Assembly (NCBI RefSeq): GCF_004792295.1
Contig: NZ_SRRY01000001.1
Location: forward strand, 1,312,501-1,376,500
DNA from: Pseudoalteromonas sp. MEBiC 03607
GTDB lineage: Bacteria > Pseudomonadota > Gammaproteobacteria > Enterobacterales > Alteromonadaceae
Direction: 5' to 3'
DNA length: 64,000 bases
Positions 53,094 through 62,857 of this stretch are shown piece by piece. The notes below the pieces were generated by a model. The model ran no database searches and had not been told where the DNA came from. It was given only the letters and a program-made list of their open reading frames with translations. A program made the translations under genes and the position numbers. The stretch's first letter is position 1, and every line of letters begins with the position of its first letter.

Positions 53094-54857
53094 TTATGAG
53101 TTAAACATTGAAAGTGGTTTTGGCATGTTTTTCGGAAAACTAATATGGTAATGCAAGCCTTTGCCTACTTCGCTTGATACTTCAATATCGCCACTGAGCG
53201 TCTGCTTAACGAGGTTAAAGGTAATATGCGTGCCCAAGCCACTCCCGCCTTGGTCACGTTTAGTGGTAAAGAACGGGTCAAACAGTTTTTCGAGCTGATC
53301 TTTCGAAACGCCATTACCGTTGTCTTTAAAGTCGATAACTACTTCGTCGTCTTCATCTTTGATGATTATGTCAATCACGCCACTTTCGATGCCTTCAAAA
53401 CCATGGATCAGAGAGTTCATAATCAAATTCGTAAAGATCTGACTAATCGCACCGGCTGGTAAATTTAAGGTCAAATCGCTAGGGCAATCTAAATTGATAT
53501 GATGGGATGTTTTCTTAAGTTTAGGGTGAAGAGAGCGAATGACTTCACCTAAGTACTCTTTAAAATTGATAGTGCGCACAGCTTCACTAGCTTGGTCTAC
53601 TGCGATTTGTTTAAAACTCGCAACCAGTTCCGAGGCTCTATCTAAGTTACTCGTCAATAGGCTGGTGCTTTGTTTGGCATCATTAATAAATTCTTCTAAC
53701 GCTTTTGGCGAGAGTGTTTTGTCTTTATAAGCAGCCTCTATTTGATCAAGGCGCTCTTGTAAAAATGAAGTCGCAGTCACGCCAATGCCAATTGGCGTGT
53801 TTACATCATGGGTGATACCAGCAACTAGACCACCCAGTGCAGCCATTTTCTCAGAACCGACTAAACGCTCTTGTGCCATGTTGAGTTCATCAAGGTAACG
53901 CTGCAGCTCGTTTTGTTTAGCGATCAGCTCTTGTTCGGTCTGTTTACGTAAATCGATTTCTTCGGTCAGCGTAAGCTTTTGCTTTTCAAGCTCGTATTTT
54001 TGTTCTTGTAAGTCCATCATCGCTTGACTCAAATTAGACGTTTTACGAGCTACTTCTTGTTCTAACTGCAAATTGTGTTGATCGAGTTTTTCATTACTGA
54101 TTAATAACTCTTTTTGTGTGTGCTCGAGCTCTTCACGATAAAGTACAACTTTGTCGATAAGGCGATTGAATGACTCTTCCATTACTTTGAGCTCATTACG
54201 CTCGGTGGTTTTCACTTCAATATGACGACCTTCTAAGTCATTGAGCTCTAAATCTTCGATTTGTTCTGTAAATTGTGAAAGAGGCTCTGTGAGTCTTTTT
54301 CTAAAGGCAAGTAAGAATAAAAAGATCAAAAAGGTGGTTTTGATCATTGCATTACCAATCAAGAAGTAGATAGAAATCATGATTCGACTAAAAACGACTT
54401 CTCGACTTGAGAACAATGTGACATCACCAACTTGAGTCGTTTTACCTGAAAACTCAAAAATCAGTGGAAATGTATAACCGAACAAACCTGAAGGCGTGTC
54501 CTCAATAATGGCTTCTTCTTGCACTAACTGTTGGCTGTAAAGTTCATGTATATCTAAAGAACGGCCAAGTTGCGAAAGAACTTCACCACTATCGTCACGA
54601 ACAATAATGCCTTCAATCATGGGGATTGCTAATAAACCTTCAGCGGTCGTAATAGTCTGTTTATCATTAAGTTCCCAAATAGCGCGGGTTAAACTGCGAC
54701 TAAAGGTTTTTTGCAGTGTTGTTAGTTCATCGCGAATGTAATCTTTGGTGTTAACGTATTCAGCAATAACCTGTCCACATGTCACTACAAAAGTAAGTAG
54801 AAAGTAGACCGATAGTACATTTGTTAATAACTCTTTTGACAGGCTTTTTTGTAGCAT
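53094..54857 (-). CDS. Membrane sensor histidine kinase with periplasmic domain and coiled coil
   Basis: A 587-residue kinase. Helix 1 (about 12-32), a periplasmic sensor region (about 35-155, no recognised ligand fold, with FSRSLTRAIWELND), helix 2 (about 160-185), HAMP (about 186-240), a long coiled coil (about 240-335), HisKA with His350 in LVAGITHDVNTPIGIGV, and HATPase with NLIMNSLIHGFE, DNGNGV and GGSGLGTHI. The ITHDVNTPIG form of the H-box belongs to a subgroup of kinases often lacking a DNA-binding partner. ATG 54855-54857 is preferred (AAGGAG upstream, 13 bases away); ATG 54882-54884 adds nine residues but has no Shine-Dalgarno. Divergent from the CheY-like gene, 235 bases between starts. 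Confidence 0.9.
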   Translation of the reverse strand: MLQKSLSKELLTNVLSVYFLLTFVVTCGQVIAEYVNTKDYIRDELTTLQKTFSRSLTRAIWELNDKQTITTAEGLLAIPMIEGIIVRDDSGEVLSQLGRSLDIHELYSQQLVQEEAIIEDTPSGLFGYTFPLIFEFSGKTTQVGDVTLFSSREVVFSRIMISIYFLIGNAMIKTTFLIFLFLLAFRKRLTEPLSQFTEQIEDLELNDLEGRHIEVKTTERNELKVMEESFNRLIDKVVLYREELEHTQKELLISNEKLDQHNLQLEQEVARKTSNLSQAMMDLQEQKYELEKQKLTLTEEIDLRKQTEQELIAKQNELQRYLDELNMAQERLVGSEKMAALGGLVAGITHDVNTPIGIGVTATSFLQERLDQIEAAYKDKTLSPKALEEFINDAKQSTSLLTSNLDRASELVASFKQIAVDQASEAVRTINFKEYLGEVIRSLHPKLKKTSHHINLDCPSDLTLNLPAGAISQIFTNLIMNSLIHGFEGIESGVIDIIIKDEDDEVVIDFKDNGNGVSKDQLEKLFDPFFTTKRDQGGSGLGTHITFNLVKQTLSGDIEVSSEVGKGLHYHISFPKNMPKPLSMFNS

Positions 54858-55092
54858 GGAATATCCATAGCTCCTTGGTGACATGATTAATACATTCAGC
54901 TAGTTCTAAAGTTAGCTAATAAATGCTTAAAAATAAATAAATATATCCTTTTTTACTGGAAGTTTATTAATTGTTACTAATTTCTTAATAAACTTAGCCT
55001 TACTGCACTAATAAAAGTGTGTTATAAATTTGTACCGTATTTAATTTTAGACTTTTTTTACGTTGTAATTGTGACAACGAAGATTTTATTTC

Positions 55093-55467
55093 ATGGATAA
55101 TCTTAATTTTACCGTGCTGGTCTGTGATGACTCTACAATAGCCAGAAAACAGGTTGTGCGCTGTTTAGATGATTGTCTCAGTGCTGATATTCAACAAGCC
55201 TCAAATGGTCGAGAAGCGCTTGCCTTGTTAAGAAAGCAAAGTTTTGACTTACTGTGCCTAGATTTAACAATGCCAGAAATCGATGGAATCGAAGTGCTCG
55301 AATCAATCAAGGCGGAAAAAATAGAATGCTTTGTTATCGTTATTTCGGCTGATATTCAAGCTGAAATGAAGCAAAGAGTAGTAAGGTTAGGTGCAATTGA
55401 CTTCATTGATAAACCGATAGATATTGTGCGCTTAAAAGCTACTTTGCATAAATTTGGTATTCGTTAA
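55093..55467 (+). CDS. CheY-like single-domain response regulator
   Basis: A 124-residue receiver with no output domain. The acidic pocket VCDDS (10-14), phospho-acceptor Asp57 in LLCLDLTMPEIDG, Ser in VIVISADIQ (about 85) and Lys in FIDKPID (about 108) are all kept. It is divergent from the kinase at 53094-54857, so the two may be partners, an inference from position. It might alternatively act in chemotaxis with the HDOD protein nearby. It precedes the thr leader by about 80 bases and is a separate unit. Confidence 0.88.
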   Translation: MDNLNFTVLVCDDSTIARKQVVRCLDDCLSADIQQASNGREALALLRKQSFDLLCLDLTMPEIDGIEVLESIKAEKIECFVIVISADIQAEMKQRVVRLGAIDFIDKPIDIVRLKATLHKFGIR

Positions 55468-55547
55468 CTTTTAAAATTATTTAAATGCATAATTTATCTT
55501 TTTTTAAGGGTTGACATCTTGGCTGTTTTTAAGGCAGTCTACAGACT

Positions 55548-55607
55548 ATGAAAACATTTAATCACGCAACGACCATTATTATTACAACCATCATCCTTAC
55601 GGGATAG
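55548..55607 (+). CDS. thrL: thr operon leader peptide
   Basis: A 19-codon ORF upstream of thrA: MKTFNHATTIIITTIILTG. Six Thr and five Ile codons, mostly in the run TTIIITTIILT, are the control codons of threonine-operon attenuation, in which ribosome stalling at scarce Thr- or Ile-tRNA prevents formation of the terminator at 55635-55662. AAGG lies about 13 bases before the ATG. The peptide itself has no function known beyond regulation. Confidence 0.92.
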   Translation: MKTFNHATTIIITTIILTG

Positions 55608-55634
55608 TGGCATAGGTCGGTGCAACAAAATTAT

Positions 55635-55666
55635 AGGCCTGTGTTCACTAGAACACAGGCCTTTTT
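55635..55666 (+). terminator. thr attenuator terminator
   Basis: AGGCCTGTGTTC, loop ACTA, GAACACAGGCCT then TTTT forms a perfect 12-base stem 28 bases after the leader peptide stop and before thrA. Together with thrL it makes a transcription attenuator. Confidence 0.92.
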
Positions 55667-55693
55667 CGTTTATGGAATGAGGAAACATAAATA

Positions 55694-58111
55694 ATGCGAG
55701 TATTAAAATTTGGTGGGTCGTCCTTGGCCGACTACGCATGTTTGCAACAGGTAGCTCAGTTAGTTAAAGAAGAACTGAAAGATGAAATGTTATTAGTGCT
55801 ATCTGCACCGGGTGGCATGACAGACTCTTTGGTTGCATTGGCAAGTACAGCTGAACAAGGTCAAGACTTTAGTGAGCAGTGGCAGAATTTAATCAATCGC
55901 TGTGAGCAGCTAAAATCGGCGGTAGAAGCAGACTATGGTCAAGTAGCAAACTGGCCAGACTTAAGTGAGTTAAAAAATAAGCTTGATGGAGTGGCGCTAT
56001 TAAAATGTTGTCCAGATCAAGTACGCGCTTATGTAATTAGCTTTGGTGAGCGTATTAGTGTTGCTCTAATGGAATGTATGCTCAAACAAAGCAATGCACG
56101 TTATTTAGAAGCAACAGAATGTATTGCTTCAGTGGGTGGCTACATTGATGCAGAGGCTGACCTTAATGTAAGCAAATTACGTTTTCAAGAAGCGTTAAAA
56201 GCTGCCCCAAGCACTATTTATATTATGCCGGGCTTTACTGCTGCGAATGAGCAAGGTGAATTGACTACTCTTGGTCGTAATGGCTCTGATTATTCTGCTG
56301 CAATAGCTGCGGCGTGTTTAGACGCTGATGTATGCCAAATCTGGACTGACGTTGATGGTGTTTACAACGCAGATCCGCGTTATATTAAAAAAGCTTCTAA
56401 AGTTGATTCGCTATCTTATAAAGAAGCGATGGAGCTTTCTTATTTTGGTGCGAAAGTATTGCACCCGAAAACGATTTTACCTTGTGCCAAAGCGGGTGTG
56501 CCGTGCGAGATTAAAAATACTCATAACCCACGTGCCGAAGGTTCTGTGATCAGTAACGACAGTGTATCTAACGAGCCAGTTAAAGCGTTATCAAGTTTAC
56601 AAAACCTCGCTATGTTGACGGTGTCAGGGCCTGGTATGAAGGGTAAAGTGGGGATGGCATCAAAAGTATTTAATGCCTTGGCTCATGACAATGTCTCAAT
56701 CGTATTAATTACTCAATCTTCGTGTGAATTTAGTATCAGCTTTTGTGTGCATGAGAGTGATTTATCGTTAGCTCTTGAAGCACTGCAAACAGCCTTTGAA
56801 TTAGAATCGCAAGCTGGTTTAATCGAGCCTGTACAAGTACAACGTAACCTTGCAATTGTCACTTTAGTGGGTGATAACATGCGTGCTCACAAAGGTTTAG
56901 CGGCCAAGTTCTTTGCTTCATTAGCTCAAGCACAAGTGAATATTGTAGCTATTGCACAAGATTCAACTGAAAGCGCTATTTCAGCAGTGATTGACGGTGA
57001 GCTATGCAACGACGCAGTAAAAGTGTGTCACGAGAACTTCTTTACTCACATCCCATCAATCGACGTGTTTTTACTTGGTTGTGGTTTAGTTGGGCAAGAG
57101 CTTATCCAGCAATTAGAGCGTCAACAAGCGTGGCTCGAAAAGCGTAATATCAAGCTTAATTTATACGGTGTTGCGAATTCAAAACAGTTATACCTAGACA
57201 GTGAAGGTATCGCTTTTGATGGTTGGCAGGATAAACTCGCAGCCTCTGAACAAGGCTTCGACCTTAATTTAGTTGAGCAATTTGTAAAACAAAACCACCT
57301 TATTAATCCTGTAATTGTTGATTGCAGCTCAGCCGATAAACTTGCTGCGCAATATGTTGATTTCTTAAATGCAGGTTTCCATGTGGTTGCGGCAAACAAA
57401 AAAGCCAATACTAGCTCGTATGCGTACTACCAAGATTTAGTTGCAGCGACACAAAAGAATAACCGTAAGTTTTTATACGAAACAAACGTAGGTGCAGGCT
57501 TACCGGTACTTGATAATCTCAAATCATTATTTGGTGCAGGTGACGAACTAATTAAGTTCAGCGGTATTCTATCGGGCTCATTATCGTATATGTTTGGTGC
57601 GCTTCAGGATGGTTTATCACTTAGCGAAGCAACATTAAAAGCGAAAGAAAGTGGTTTTACTGAGCCAGACCCGCGTGATGACTTATCGGGCACAGATGTA
57701 GCCCGCAAGCTTCTGATCATTGCTCGTGAGTCGGGTCTTGAGTTAGAACTGAGCGATATCGAAGTAGAGTCTGTATTGCCAAAAGGGTTTGCAGAAGGCG
57801 ACTCTGTTGACGAGTTTATGGCGAAGCTACCTAGTCTAGATGCTGAATTTAACGACCGCATTCAAAGTGCAGCCAGTGAAGGTAAAGTTCTACGTTATGT
57901 AGGCACAATTGAAAATGGTCATTGTAAAGTCGGTATTGAGGCTGTCGATAGCAGTCACGCACTTTATGATATTCGCGATGGTGAAAATGCATTAGCAATT
58001 TTAAGTCAATACTATCAACCACGTCCGTTCGTGATTCGTGGCTATGGTGCTGGTGCTGAAGTAACAGCAGCAGGTGTATTTGCTGACATCCTCAAAACAT
58101 TAACACGATAG
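55694..58111 (+). CDS. thrA: Bifunctional aspartokinase / homoserine dehydrogenase I
   Basis: An 805-residue fusion enzyme that catalyses the first and third steps toward threonine from aspartate. Aspartokinase domain (about 1-290) starts [13 protein letters not shown] and contains the [15 protein letters not shown] block (about 194); paired ACT regulatory domains (about 310-460) begin near [19 protein letters not shown]; homoserine dehydrogenase (about 465-805) has [17 protein letters not shown] for NAD(P), AANKKAN (about 568), and [14 protein letters not shown] plus [19 protein letters not shown] for the catalytic part. Size is close to E. coli ThrA (820). GAGGAAA stands before the ATG. Attenuator-controlled operon with thrB 9 bases on. 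Confidence 0.96.
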   Translation: MRVLKFGGSSLADYACLQQVAQLVKEELKDEMLLVLSAPGGMTDSLVALASTAEQGQDFSEQWQNLINRCEQLKSAVEADYGQVANWPDLSELKNKLDGVALLKCCPDQVRAYVISFGERISVALMECMLKQSNARYLEATECIASVGGYIDAEADLNVSKLRFQEALKAAPSTIYIMPGFTAANEQGELTTLGRNGSDYSAAIAAACLDADVCQIWTDVDGVYNADPRYIKKASKVDSLSYKEAMELSYFGAKVLHPKTILPCAKAGVPCEIKNTHNPRAEGSVISNDSVSNEPVKALSSLQNLAMLTVSGPGMKGKVGMASKVFNALAHDNVSIVLITQSSCEFSISFCVHESDLSLALEALQTAFELESQAGLIEPVQVQRNLAIVTLVGDNMRAHKGLAAKFFASLAQAQVNIVAIAQDSTESAISAVIDGELCNDAVKVCHENFFTHIPSIDVFLLGCGLVGQELIQQLERQQAWLEKRNIKLNLYGVANSKQLYLDSEGIAFDGWQDKLAASEQGFDLNLVEQFVKQNHLINPVIVDCSSADKLAAQYVDFLNAGFHVVAANKKANTSSYAYYQDLVAATQKNNRKFLYETNVGAGLPVLDNLKSLFGAGDELIKFSGILSGSLSYMFGALQDGLSLSEATLKAKESGFTEPDPRDDLSGTDVARKLLIIARESGLELELSDIEVESVLPKGFAEGDSVDEFMAKLPSLDAEFNDRIQSAASEGKVLRYVGTIENGHCKVGIEAVDSSHALYDIRDGENALAILSQYYQPRPFVIRGYGAGAEVTAAGVFADILKTLTR

Positions 58112-58120
58112 GAGCAGGTT

Positions 58121-59047
58121 ATGATCCGTGTATATGCACCTGCTTCTATCGGCAATTTTGCAGTTGGGTTTGACGCATTAGGCGCTGCTTTAGCGCCCAT
58201 CGATGGCACTTTATTGGGTGATGTTGTTGAAGTAAGTCCTGCTGAGCAAGACACTTTTGTATGCTCTGGCGACTATGCCCATAAGCTGCCTGCCAATGCA
58301 GAAGAAAACCTAGCATATCAATGTTTAATTCACTTTAAAGAACACGTTGCGCCTGCTATGCCAGCGGTAAAACTTGAACTTAAAAAGAATCTACCTATTG
58401 GCTCTGGGCTAGGTTCAAGTGCTTGCTCTGTGGTGGCAGCCTTTGCAGCCCTTGATAAATTTGCACAAACCAATTTATCACAAGAGCAACTCATCGAATT
58501 GATGGCTGATTTTGAAGCTATGGTTAGTGGCGGCCGTCATTACGATAACATCACACCATGCTACTTAGGTGGCTTGCAATTAACTGGCGAACTCATTCCC
58601 AATAAATCAATTTCGTTACCTGTTGATAATCAATGGTATTACGTGGCGGCTTTTCCTGGCTTTTCGCTAAATACCGCAAAAGCACGCTCAGTACTGCCAA
58701 AACAATTATCAATGCATGACAGTGTTGAATTTGCACAACGTCTTTCGGCTTTTAGCAGTTTACTGCTAACGGGACGCTTTGATGCTGCGCTATCAATCAT
58801 GACTGATGAAATAGCCGAGCCGCATCGAGCACCCCTTATCCAAGGTTTTGCCGAAGCGAAACAAGCATTACCAGAGCTTGGTGCCGAAATCGTCAGTATT
58901 TCGGGTGCAGGCCCAACATTATTTACCGTGTGTAAAAGTTTAGATGCTGCAGAAAAATGCGCAGCTTGGCTGAACGATAATTACATTAATGAGCAGGGTT
59001 TCAGCCACATCTGTCAACTCGATCAGCTTGGCACACGAGAGCTTTAA
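58121..59047 (+). CDS. thrB: Homoserine kinase
   Basis: A 308-residue GHMP-family kinase that phosphorylates homoserine. The ATP-binding motif LPIGSGLGSSACSVVAAF (about 91-108) is intact, as are PASIGNFAVGFDALG (about 6-20) and the C-terminal ISGAGPTLF (about 266). Length agrees with E. coli ThrB (310). AGGAG precedes the ATG by 6 bases. Second gene of the thr operon, 18 bases before thrC. Confidence 0.96.
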   Translation: MIRVYAPASIGNFAVGFDALGAALAPIDGTLLGDVVEVSPAEQDTFVCSGDYAHKLPANAEENLAYQCLIHFKEHVAPAMPAVKLELKKNLPIGSGLGSSACSVVAAFAALDKFAQTNLSQEQLIELMADFEAMVSGGRHYDNITPCYLGGLQLTGELIPNKSISLPVDNQWYYVAAFPGFSLNTAKARSVLPKQLSMHDSVEFAQRLSAFSSLLLTGRFDAALSIMTDEIAEPHRAPLIQGFAEAKQALPELGAEIVSISGAGPTLFTVCKSLDAAEKCAAWLNDNYINEQGFSHICQLDQLGTREL

Positions 59048-59065
59048 AGAATTTAAGGAAACAAC

Positions 59066-60349
59066 ATGCAATTACATAATTTAAAAGATGAATCACAACA
59101 GGTGTCGTTTGTTGAAGCGGTAAAAACGGGATTAGGGCGTAATCAAGGTGTCTTTTTTCCTGATAGCTTAATGCCTATCAAAGATGTTGATGCGCTACTT
59201 GATTTGGACTTTGTTAGCCGTAGCAGCAAAATTTTATCACACCTGATTGGTGATGAGCTGCCTGCCGATACTGTTGCACAGATGGTGCAAAATGCGTTTA
59301 ACTTTGATGTGAAATTGGTTGAAGTTGAAAAAGACATGTATTGCTTAGAGCTTTTTCATGGTCCAACGCTTGCCTTTAAGGACTTTGGTGGTCGTTTTAT
59401 GGCTGAGTGTTTGGCGCAGTTTAACCAAGGCGAAAAAGTAACGATTTTAACGGCAACATCGGGTGATACAGGAGCCGCCGTTGCCCATGCGTTTTATAAC
59501 AAGCCAAATATTGATGTAGTTATTCTGTATCCGAAAGGTAAAATTTCATTAGCGCAGCAAAAACTGTTCACCACACTTGGCAATAACATTCACTGCTATG
59601 CGGTTGATGGTAGTTTTGATGACTGTCAAAGCATGGTCAAAAATGCGTTTTTAGACGATGAAGTAAAACAAAAACTTGGCCTTAACTCAGCTAACTCGAT
59701 CAATATCAGTCGCTTGGTCGCTCAAGTGTGTTATTACTTTGAAGCAATAGCCCAGTTGCCAAAAGAAAAGCGTAGCAAGGCACATATCTCAGTACCAAGT
59801 GGTAACTTTGGTAATGTGTGCGCTGCGATGATTGGTGCTGTTCTTGGTATGCCTGTCGCAAAATTGAGTGCAACAACCAACCAAAATGACACTGTGCCAC
59901 GTTTTTTACAAAGCAAAGAGTGGGCACCTAACGAAACGCTTGAGTCATTATCAAACGCAATGGATGTGAGTAAACCGAATAACTGGCCACGTGTTCAATT
60001 TATGTTGGATAATAATTGGTTTAGCTATGATGACTTTTACTCAAGTTGTGTTGGCGAAGAAGAAACCAAAGAAGTGATGAAAAAAATTCATCAAACGGGT
60101 TATATCGCAGAACCTCATACAGCAATTGCTTACCAAGGCTTAAAAGAAAATTTAGCAGATGGCAGTGCCGGTATATTTTTAGCAACGGCACATCCTGCTA
60201 AATTTAAAGAAAGTGTTGAAGATATTTTAGGTATTGAGTTAGCAATGCCTAAGCCTCTAGCAGATGCCCTTGCTAAGCCTTGTTTAGCAGAAGACATCAA
60301 GCATGATTATCAACTATTGAGAACAGAGCTTTTAAATAAACTAGCTTAA
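59066..60349 (+). CDS. thrC: Threonine synthase
   Basis: A 427-residue PLP-dependent enzyme converting O-phosphohomoserine to threonine, E. coli ThrC-type length. The PLP lysine is in GPTLAFKDFGGRFMA (about 102-116); TATSGDTGAAVAHAF (about 131) and ISVPSGNFGNVCAA (about 239) are the phosphate-binding and glycine-rich blocks. AAGGAA stands before the ATG. Last gene of the operon, followed by a strong terminator. Confidence 0.96.
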   Translation: MQLHNLKDESQQVSFVEAVKTGLGRNQGVFFPDSLMPIKDVDALLDLDFVSRSSKILSHLIGDELPADTVAQMVQNAFNFDVKLVEVEKDMYCLELFHGPTLAFKDFGGRFMAECLAQFNQGEKVTILTATSGDTGAAVAHAFYNKPNIDVVILYPKGKISLAQQKLFTTLGNNIHCYAVDGSFDDCQSMVKNAFLDDEVKQKLGLNSANSINISRLVAQVCYYFEAIAQLPKEKRSKAHISVPSGNFGNVCAAMIGAVLGMPVAKLSATTNQNDTVPRFLQSKEWAPNETLESLSNAMDVSKPNNWPRVQFMLDNNWFSYDDFYSSCVGEEETKEVMKKIHQTGYIAEPHTAIAYQGLKENLADGSAGIFLATAHPAKFKESVEDILGIELAMPKPLADALAKPCLAEDIKHDYQLLRTELLNKLA

Positions 60350-60356
60350 GGTAATT

Positions 60357-60383
60357 AAAAGAGCGGCATTGCCGCTCTTTTTT
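60357..60383. terminator. thr operon terminator
   Basis: AAAAGAGCGGC, loop ATT, GCCGCTCTTTTTT, eight bases after thrC. A-rich left side lets it also act for the convergent small membrane-protein gene, whose stop lies at its edge. Confidence 0.92.
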
Positions 60384-60750
60384 AATGTGATAATGAATGG
60401 CTGTGGCGGTTCAATAATCGCATTGCAATTATCACTAACGCACTAAAACATAGCAAAGCGCAGCTTAATAAGATGATCTCGTTTTGCGTCCATTGTGTTA
60501 AAGTCAGAGCGCTAATGAATAAAATAAAGGGTTTAAATTCATAGTAATAGCGCGCTCTTCGTTGTTTAATTCGCTGACTTTTTTGATCTCGTCTTCGCGC
60601 TTCTGAGCGCATTCGCCATATGTTTGCACCCAGCAAAAATAACACAATACCAATGAGTGTATAGAGCAGCTCATGAGGTATGACGATACAGGCAATACCT
60701 AAAAACAAATAGCAGTAGGGAACAAGTTCATAAATGGGCTTAGCTAACAT
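60382..60750 (-). CDS. Small membrane protein of unknown function
   Basis: A 122-residue protein with four hydrophobic segments in two pairs (about 8-24, 27-44, 73-88, 91-110) joined by a strongly basic loop (RMRSEARRRDQKSQRIKQRRARYY, about 46-69, ten or more Arg/Lys), which by the positive-inside rule should face the cytoplasm. I recognise no family. AAGGATG stands about 10 bases before ATG 60748-60750. It converges on thrC; the terminator is shared. Confidence 0.72.
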   Translation of the reverse strand: MLAKPIYELVPYCYLFLGIACIVIPHELLYTLIGIVLFLLGANIWRMRSEARRRDQKSQRIKQRRARYYYEFKPFILFISALTLTQWTQNEIILLSCALLCFSALVIIAMRLLNRHSHSLSH

Positions 60751-61041
60751 TGACTCAAAACATCCTTGATCTGGGTTTGTATTACAAGCTTAGTTTCATT
60801 GTGCCCATATGCAAACGCATGATGAACTTTTTACGTTAAATCATATTTTAAAAATATATGTAATGTTTTAAATTTATAAATTTTTATTATGTATCAATAA
60901 AAAAATATCATTATTAAAACACTGTGAAATAAATTCAATCCCTGTTTAAATATGTTCATCTTTACAAGATAGGCAAAAGTGCGTTTTAAGCGTACAATAT
61001 AGCCTTCAAAAAATACCATACACGTTGCCTTAGGAGACCCC

Positions 61042-62298
61042 ATGTTAGAACGTAGCATGAATATTTCGGATTTCGATCCAGAGTTATTTGCAGCCATCAC
61101 TAAAGAGACGGCTCGTCAAGAAGAGCACATCGAACTGATCGCGTCTGAAAATTACTGTAGCCCACGCGTACTTGAAGCGCAGGGTTCTCAGCTTACCAAC
61201 AAATATGCTGAAGGTTACCCAGGCAAACGTTACTATGGCGGTTGTGAACATGTTGATGTTGTTGAGCAGCTAGCAATTGACCGTGCTAATGAATTATTCG
61301 GTACTGATTACGCTAACGTTCAACCGCATGCGGGTTCACAAGCAAACGCAGCTGTTTTCCAAGCTCTTCTTCAGCCACATGATACAGTACTAGGTATGAG
61401 CTTAGCTCATGGTGGTCACTTAACTCACGGTTCACACGTTAACTTTTCTGGTAAAACGTATAATGCAATTCAATACGGCCTAAATGACGAAACAGGCGAA
61501 ATTGATTACGCTCAAGTTGAAGCGCTAGCATTAGAGCACAAACCAAAAATGATCATCGCTGGTTTCTCAGCATACTCAGGTATCGTTGATTGGGCTAAAT
61601 TCCGTGAAATCGCTGACAAAGTTGGTGCATACTTATTCGTAGATATGGCTCACGTTGCTGGTCTTATCGCAGCGGGTGTATACCCAAGCCCAATCCCTCA
61701 CGCACACGTTGTTACTACGACAACTCACAAAACATTAGCGGGCCCTCGTGGCGGTCTAATCGTTTCTGCATGTGGTGATGAAGAAATCTACAAAAAGCTA
61801 AACAGCGCAGTATTCCCTGGCGGTCAAGGTGGTCCTTTATGCCACATCATCGCTGCTAAAGCAGTTGCTTTCAAAGAAGCATTACAACCAGAATTTAAAG
61901 CGTACCAAGCTCAAGTGGTAAAGAACGCTCAAGCTATGGTTGAAGTTCTTCAAGAGCGTGGCTACAAAGTTGTTTCTGGTAAAACAGACAACCACTTATT
62001 CCTTCTTGACCTAATCGATAAAGATATCACAGGTAAAGATGCTGACGCTGCACTAGGTAACGCTAACATCACTGTAAACAAGAACTCAGTTCCTAACGAC
62101 CCACGTTCACCGTTCGTAACGTCTGGTCTTCGTATTGGTTCTCCGGCTATTACTCGCCGTGGTTTCAAAGAAGCTGAGTCAAAAGAGCTTGCTGGCTGGA
62201 TCTGTGACGTACTAGACAACATCAATGATGAGTCTGTACAAGCTGAAGTAAAAGAGAAAGTTAAAGCTATCTGTAAAAAATTACCAGTTTACGCTTAA
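61042..62298 (+). CDS. glyA: Serine hydroxymethyltransferase
   Basis: A 418-residue PLP enzyme interconverting serine and glycine with tetrahydrofolate, the main one-carbon source. The lysine binding PLP is in [16 protein letters not shown] (about 222-237); [18 protein letters not shown] (about 32-49) and [11 protein letters not shown] are characteristic. Length matches E. coli GlyA (417). TTAGGAGACCCC gives the ribosome-binding site before ATG 61042. About 290 bases upstream hold no gene; I see no convincing PurR or MetR site. nrdR and ribD follow beyond a terminator. Confidence 0.97.
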   Translation: MLERSMNISDFDPELFAAITKETARQEEHIELIASENYCSPRVLEAQGSQLTNKYAEGYPGKRYYGGCEHVDVVEQLAIDRANELFGTDYANVQPHAGSQANAAVFQALLQPHDTVLGMSLAHGGHLTHGSHVNFSGKTYNAIQYGLNDETGEIDYAQVEALALEHKPKMIIAGFSAYSGIVDWAKFREIADKVGAYLFVDMAHVAGLIAAGVYPSPIPHAHVVTTTTHKTLAGPRGGLIVSACGDEEIYKKLNSAVFPGGQGGPLCHIIAAKAVAFKEALQPEFKAYQAQVVKNAQAMVEVLQERGYKVVSGKTDNHLFLLDLIDKDITGKDADAALGNANITVNKNSVPNDPRSPFVTSGLRIGSPAITRRGFKEAESKELAGWICDVLDNINDESVQAEVKEKVKAICKKLPVYA

Positions 62299-62350
62299 TT
62301 ATTGGTTAAACCTTAATTAAGATAACAATAGCGTTGTTTTTTGCTATTAT

Positions 62351-62380
62351 AAAGGCCGCTTAATAAGCGGCCTTTTTTGT
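62351..62380 (+). terminator. glyA terminator
   Basis: AAAGGCCGCTTA and TAAGCGGCCTTT flank a single A (effective loop TAATA), followed by further T residues. It separates glyA from nrdR-ribD. Confidence 0.92.
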
Positions 62381-62405
62381 TTTTAATAAACGGAAGCTGA
62401 ACTCT

Positions 62406-62855
62406 ATGCATTGTCCTTTTTGCACCGCAAAAGATACTAAAGTAATTGATTCTCGACTTGTTGGTGGCGGCCACCAGGTTAGGCGTCGACGTGAATGTAA
62501 TGAATGTCACGAACGTTTTACCACCTTTGAAGGCGCAGAACTTGTGATGCCAAGAGTCATAAAGCAAGACGGTAGTCGTGAACCATTTAATGAAGACAAA
62601 TTACTCAATGGCTTGCACCGTGCGCTAGAAAAACGCCCTGTCAGCACCGAGCAGGTCGATGAAGTGGTCAACATTATTAAATCTCAGCTTCGTGCCACGG
62701 GTGAACGTGAAATTTCTAGCCATTTAATTGGTGAGTGCATTATGGAGTCACTAAAAAAACTAGATAAAGTGGCTTATGTTCGCTTTGCATCAGTTTACCG
62801 TTCTTTTGAAGATATTCGCGAGTTTGGTGAAGAAATCGCTCGTTTAGGTGATTAA
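62406..62855 (+). CDS. nrdR: Transcriptional repressor NrdR
   Basis: A 149-residue zinc-ribbon and ATP-cone repressor of ribonucleotide reductase genes. CPFC (3-6) and CNECHERF (31-38) supply the four zinc cysteines; [20 protein letters not shown] (about 50-69) is the start of the ATP cone. Length equals E. coli NrdR (149). Adjacency to ribD and glyA is common in gammaproteobacteria. Two bases separate it from ribD, so the genes are co-transcribed. No NrdR boxes or nrd genes are in the window. Confidence 0.97.
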   Translation: MHCPFCTAKDTKVIDSRLVGGGHQVRRRRECNECHERFTTFEGAELVMPRVIKQDGSREPFNEDKLLNGLHRALEKRPVSTEQVDEVVNIIKSQLRATGEREISSHLIGECIMESLKKLDKVAYVRFASVYRSFEDIREFGEEIARLGD

Positions 62856-62857
62856 CT

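Noticed and set aside
55511..55516. TTGACA as the -35 of the thr promoter.
   Set aside because: A -10 at the usual distance would fall at or after the leader ribosome-binding site, so transcription would start too late for thrL.
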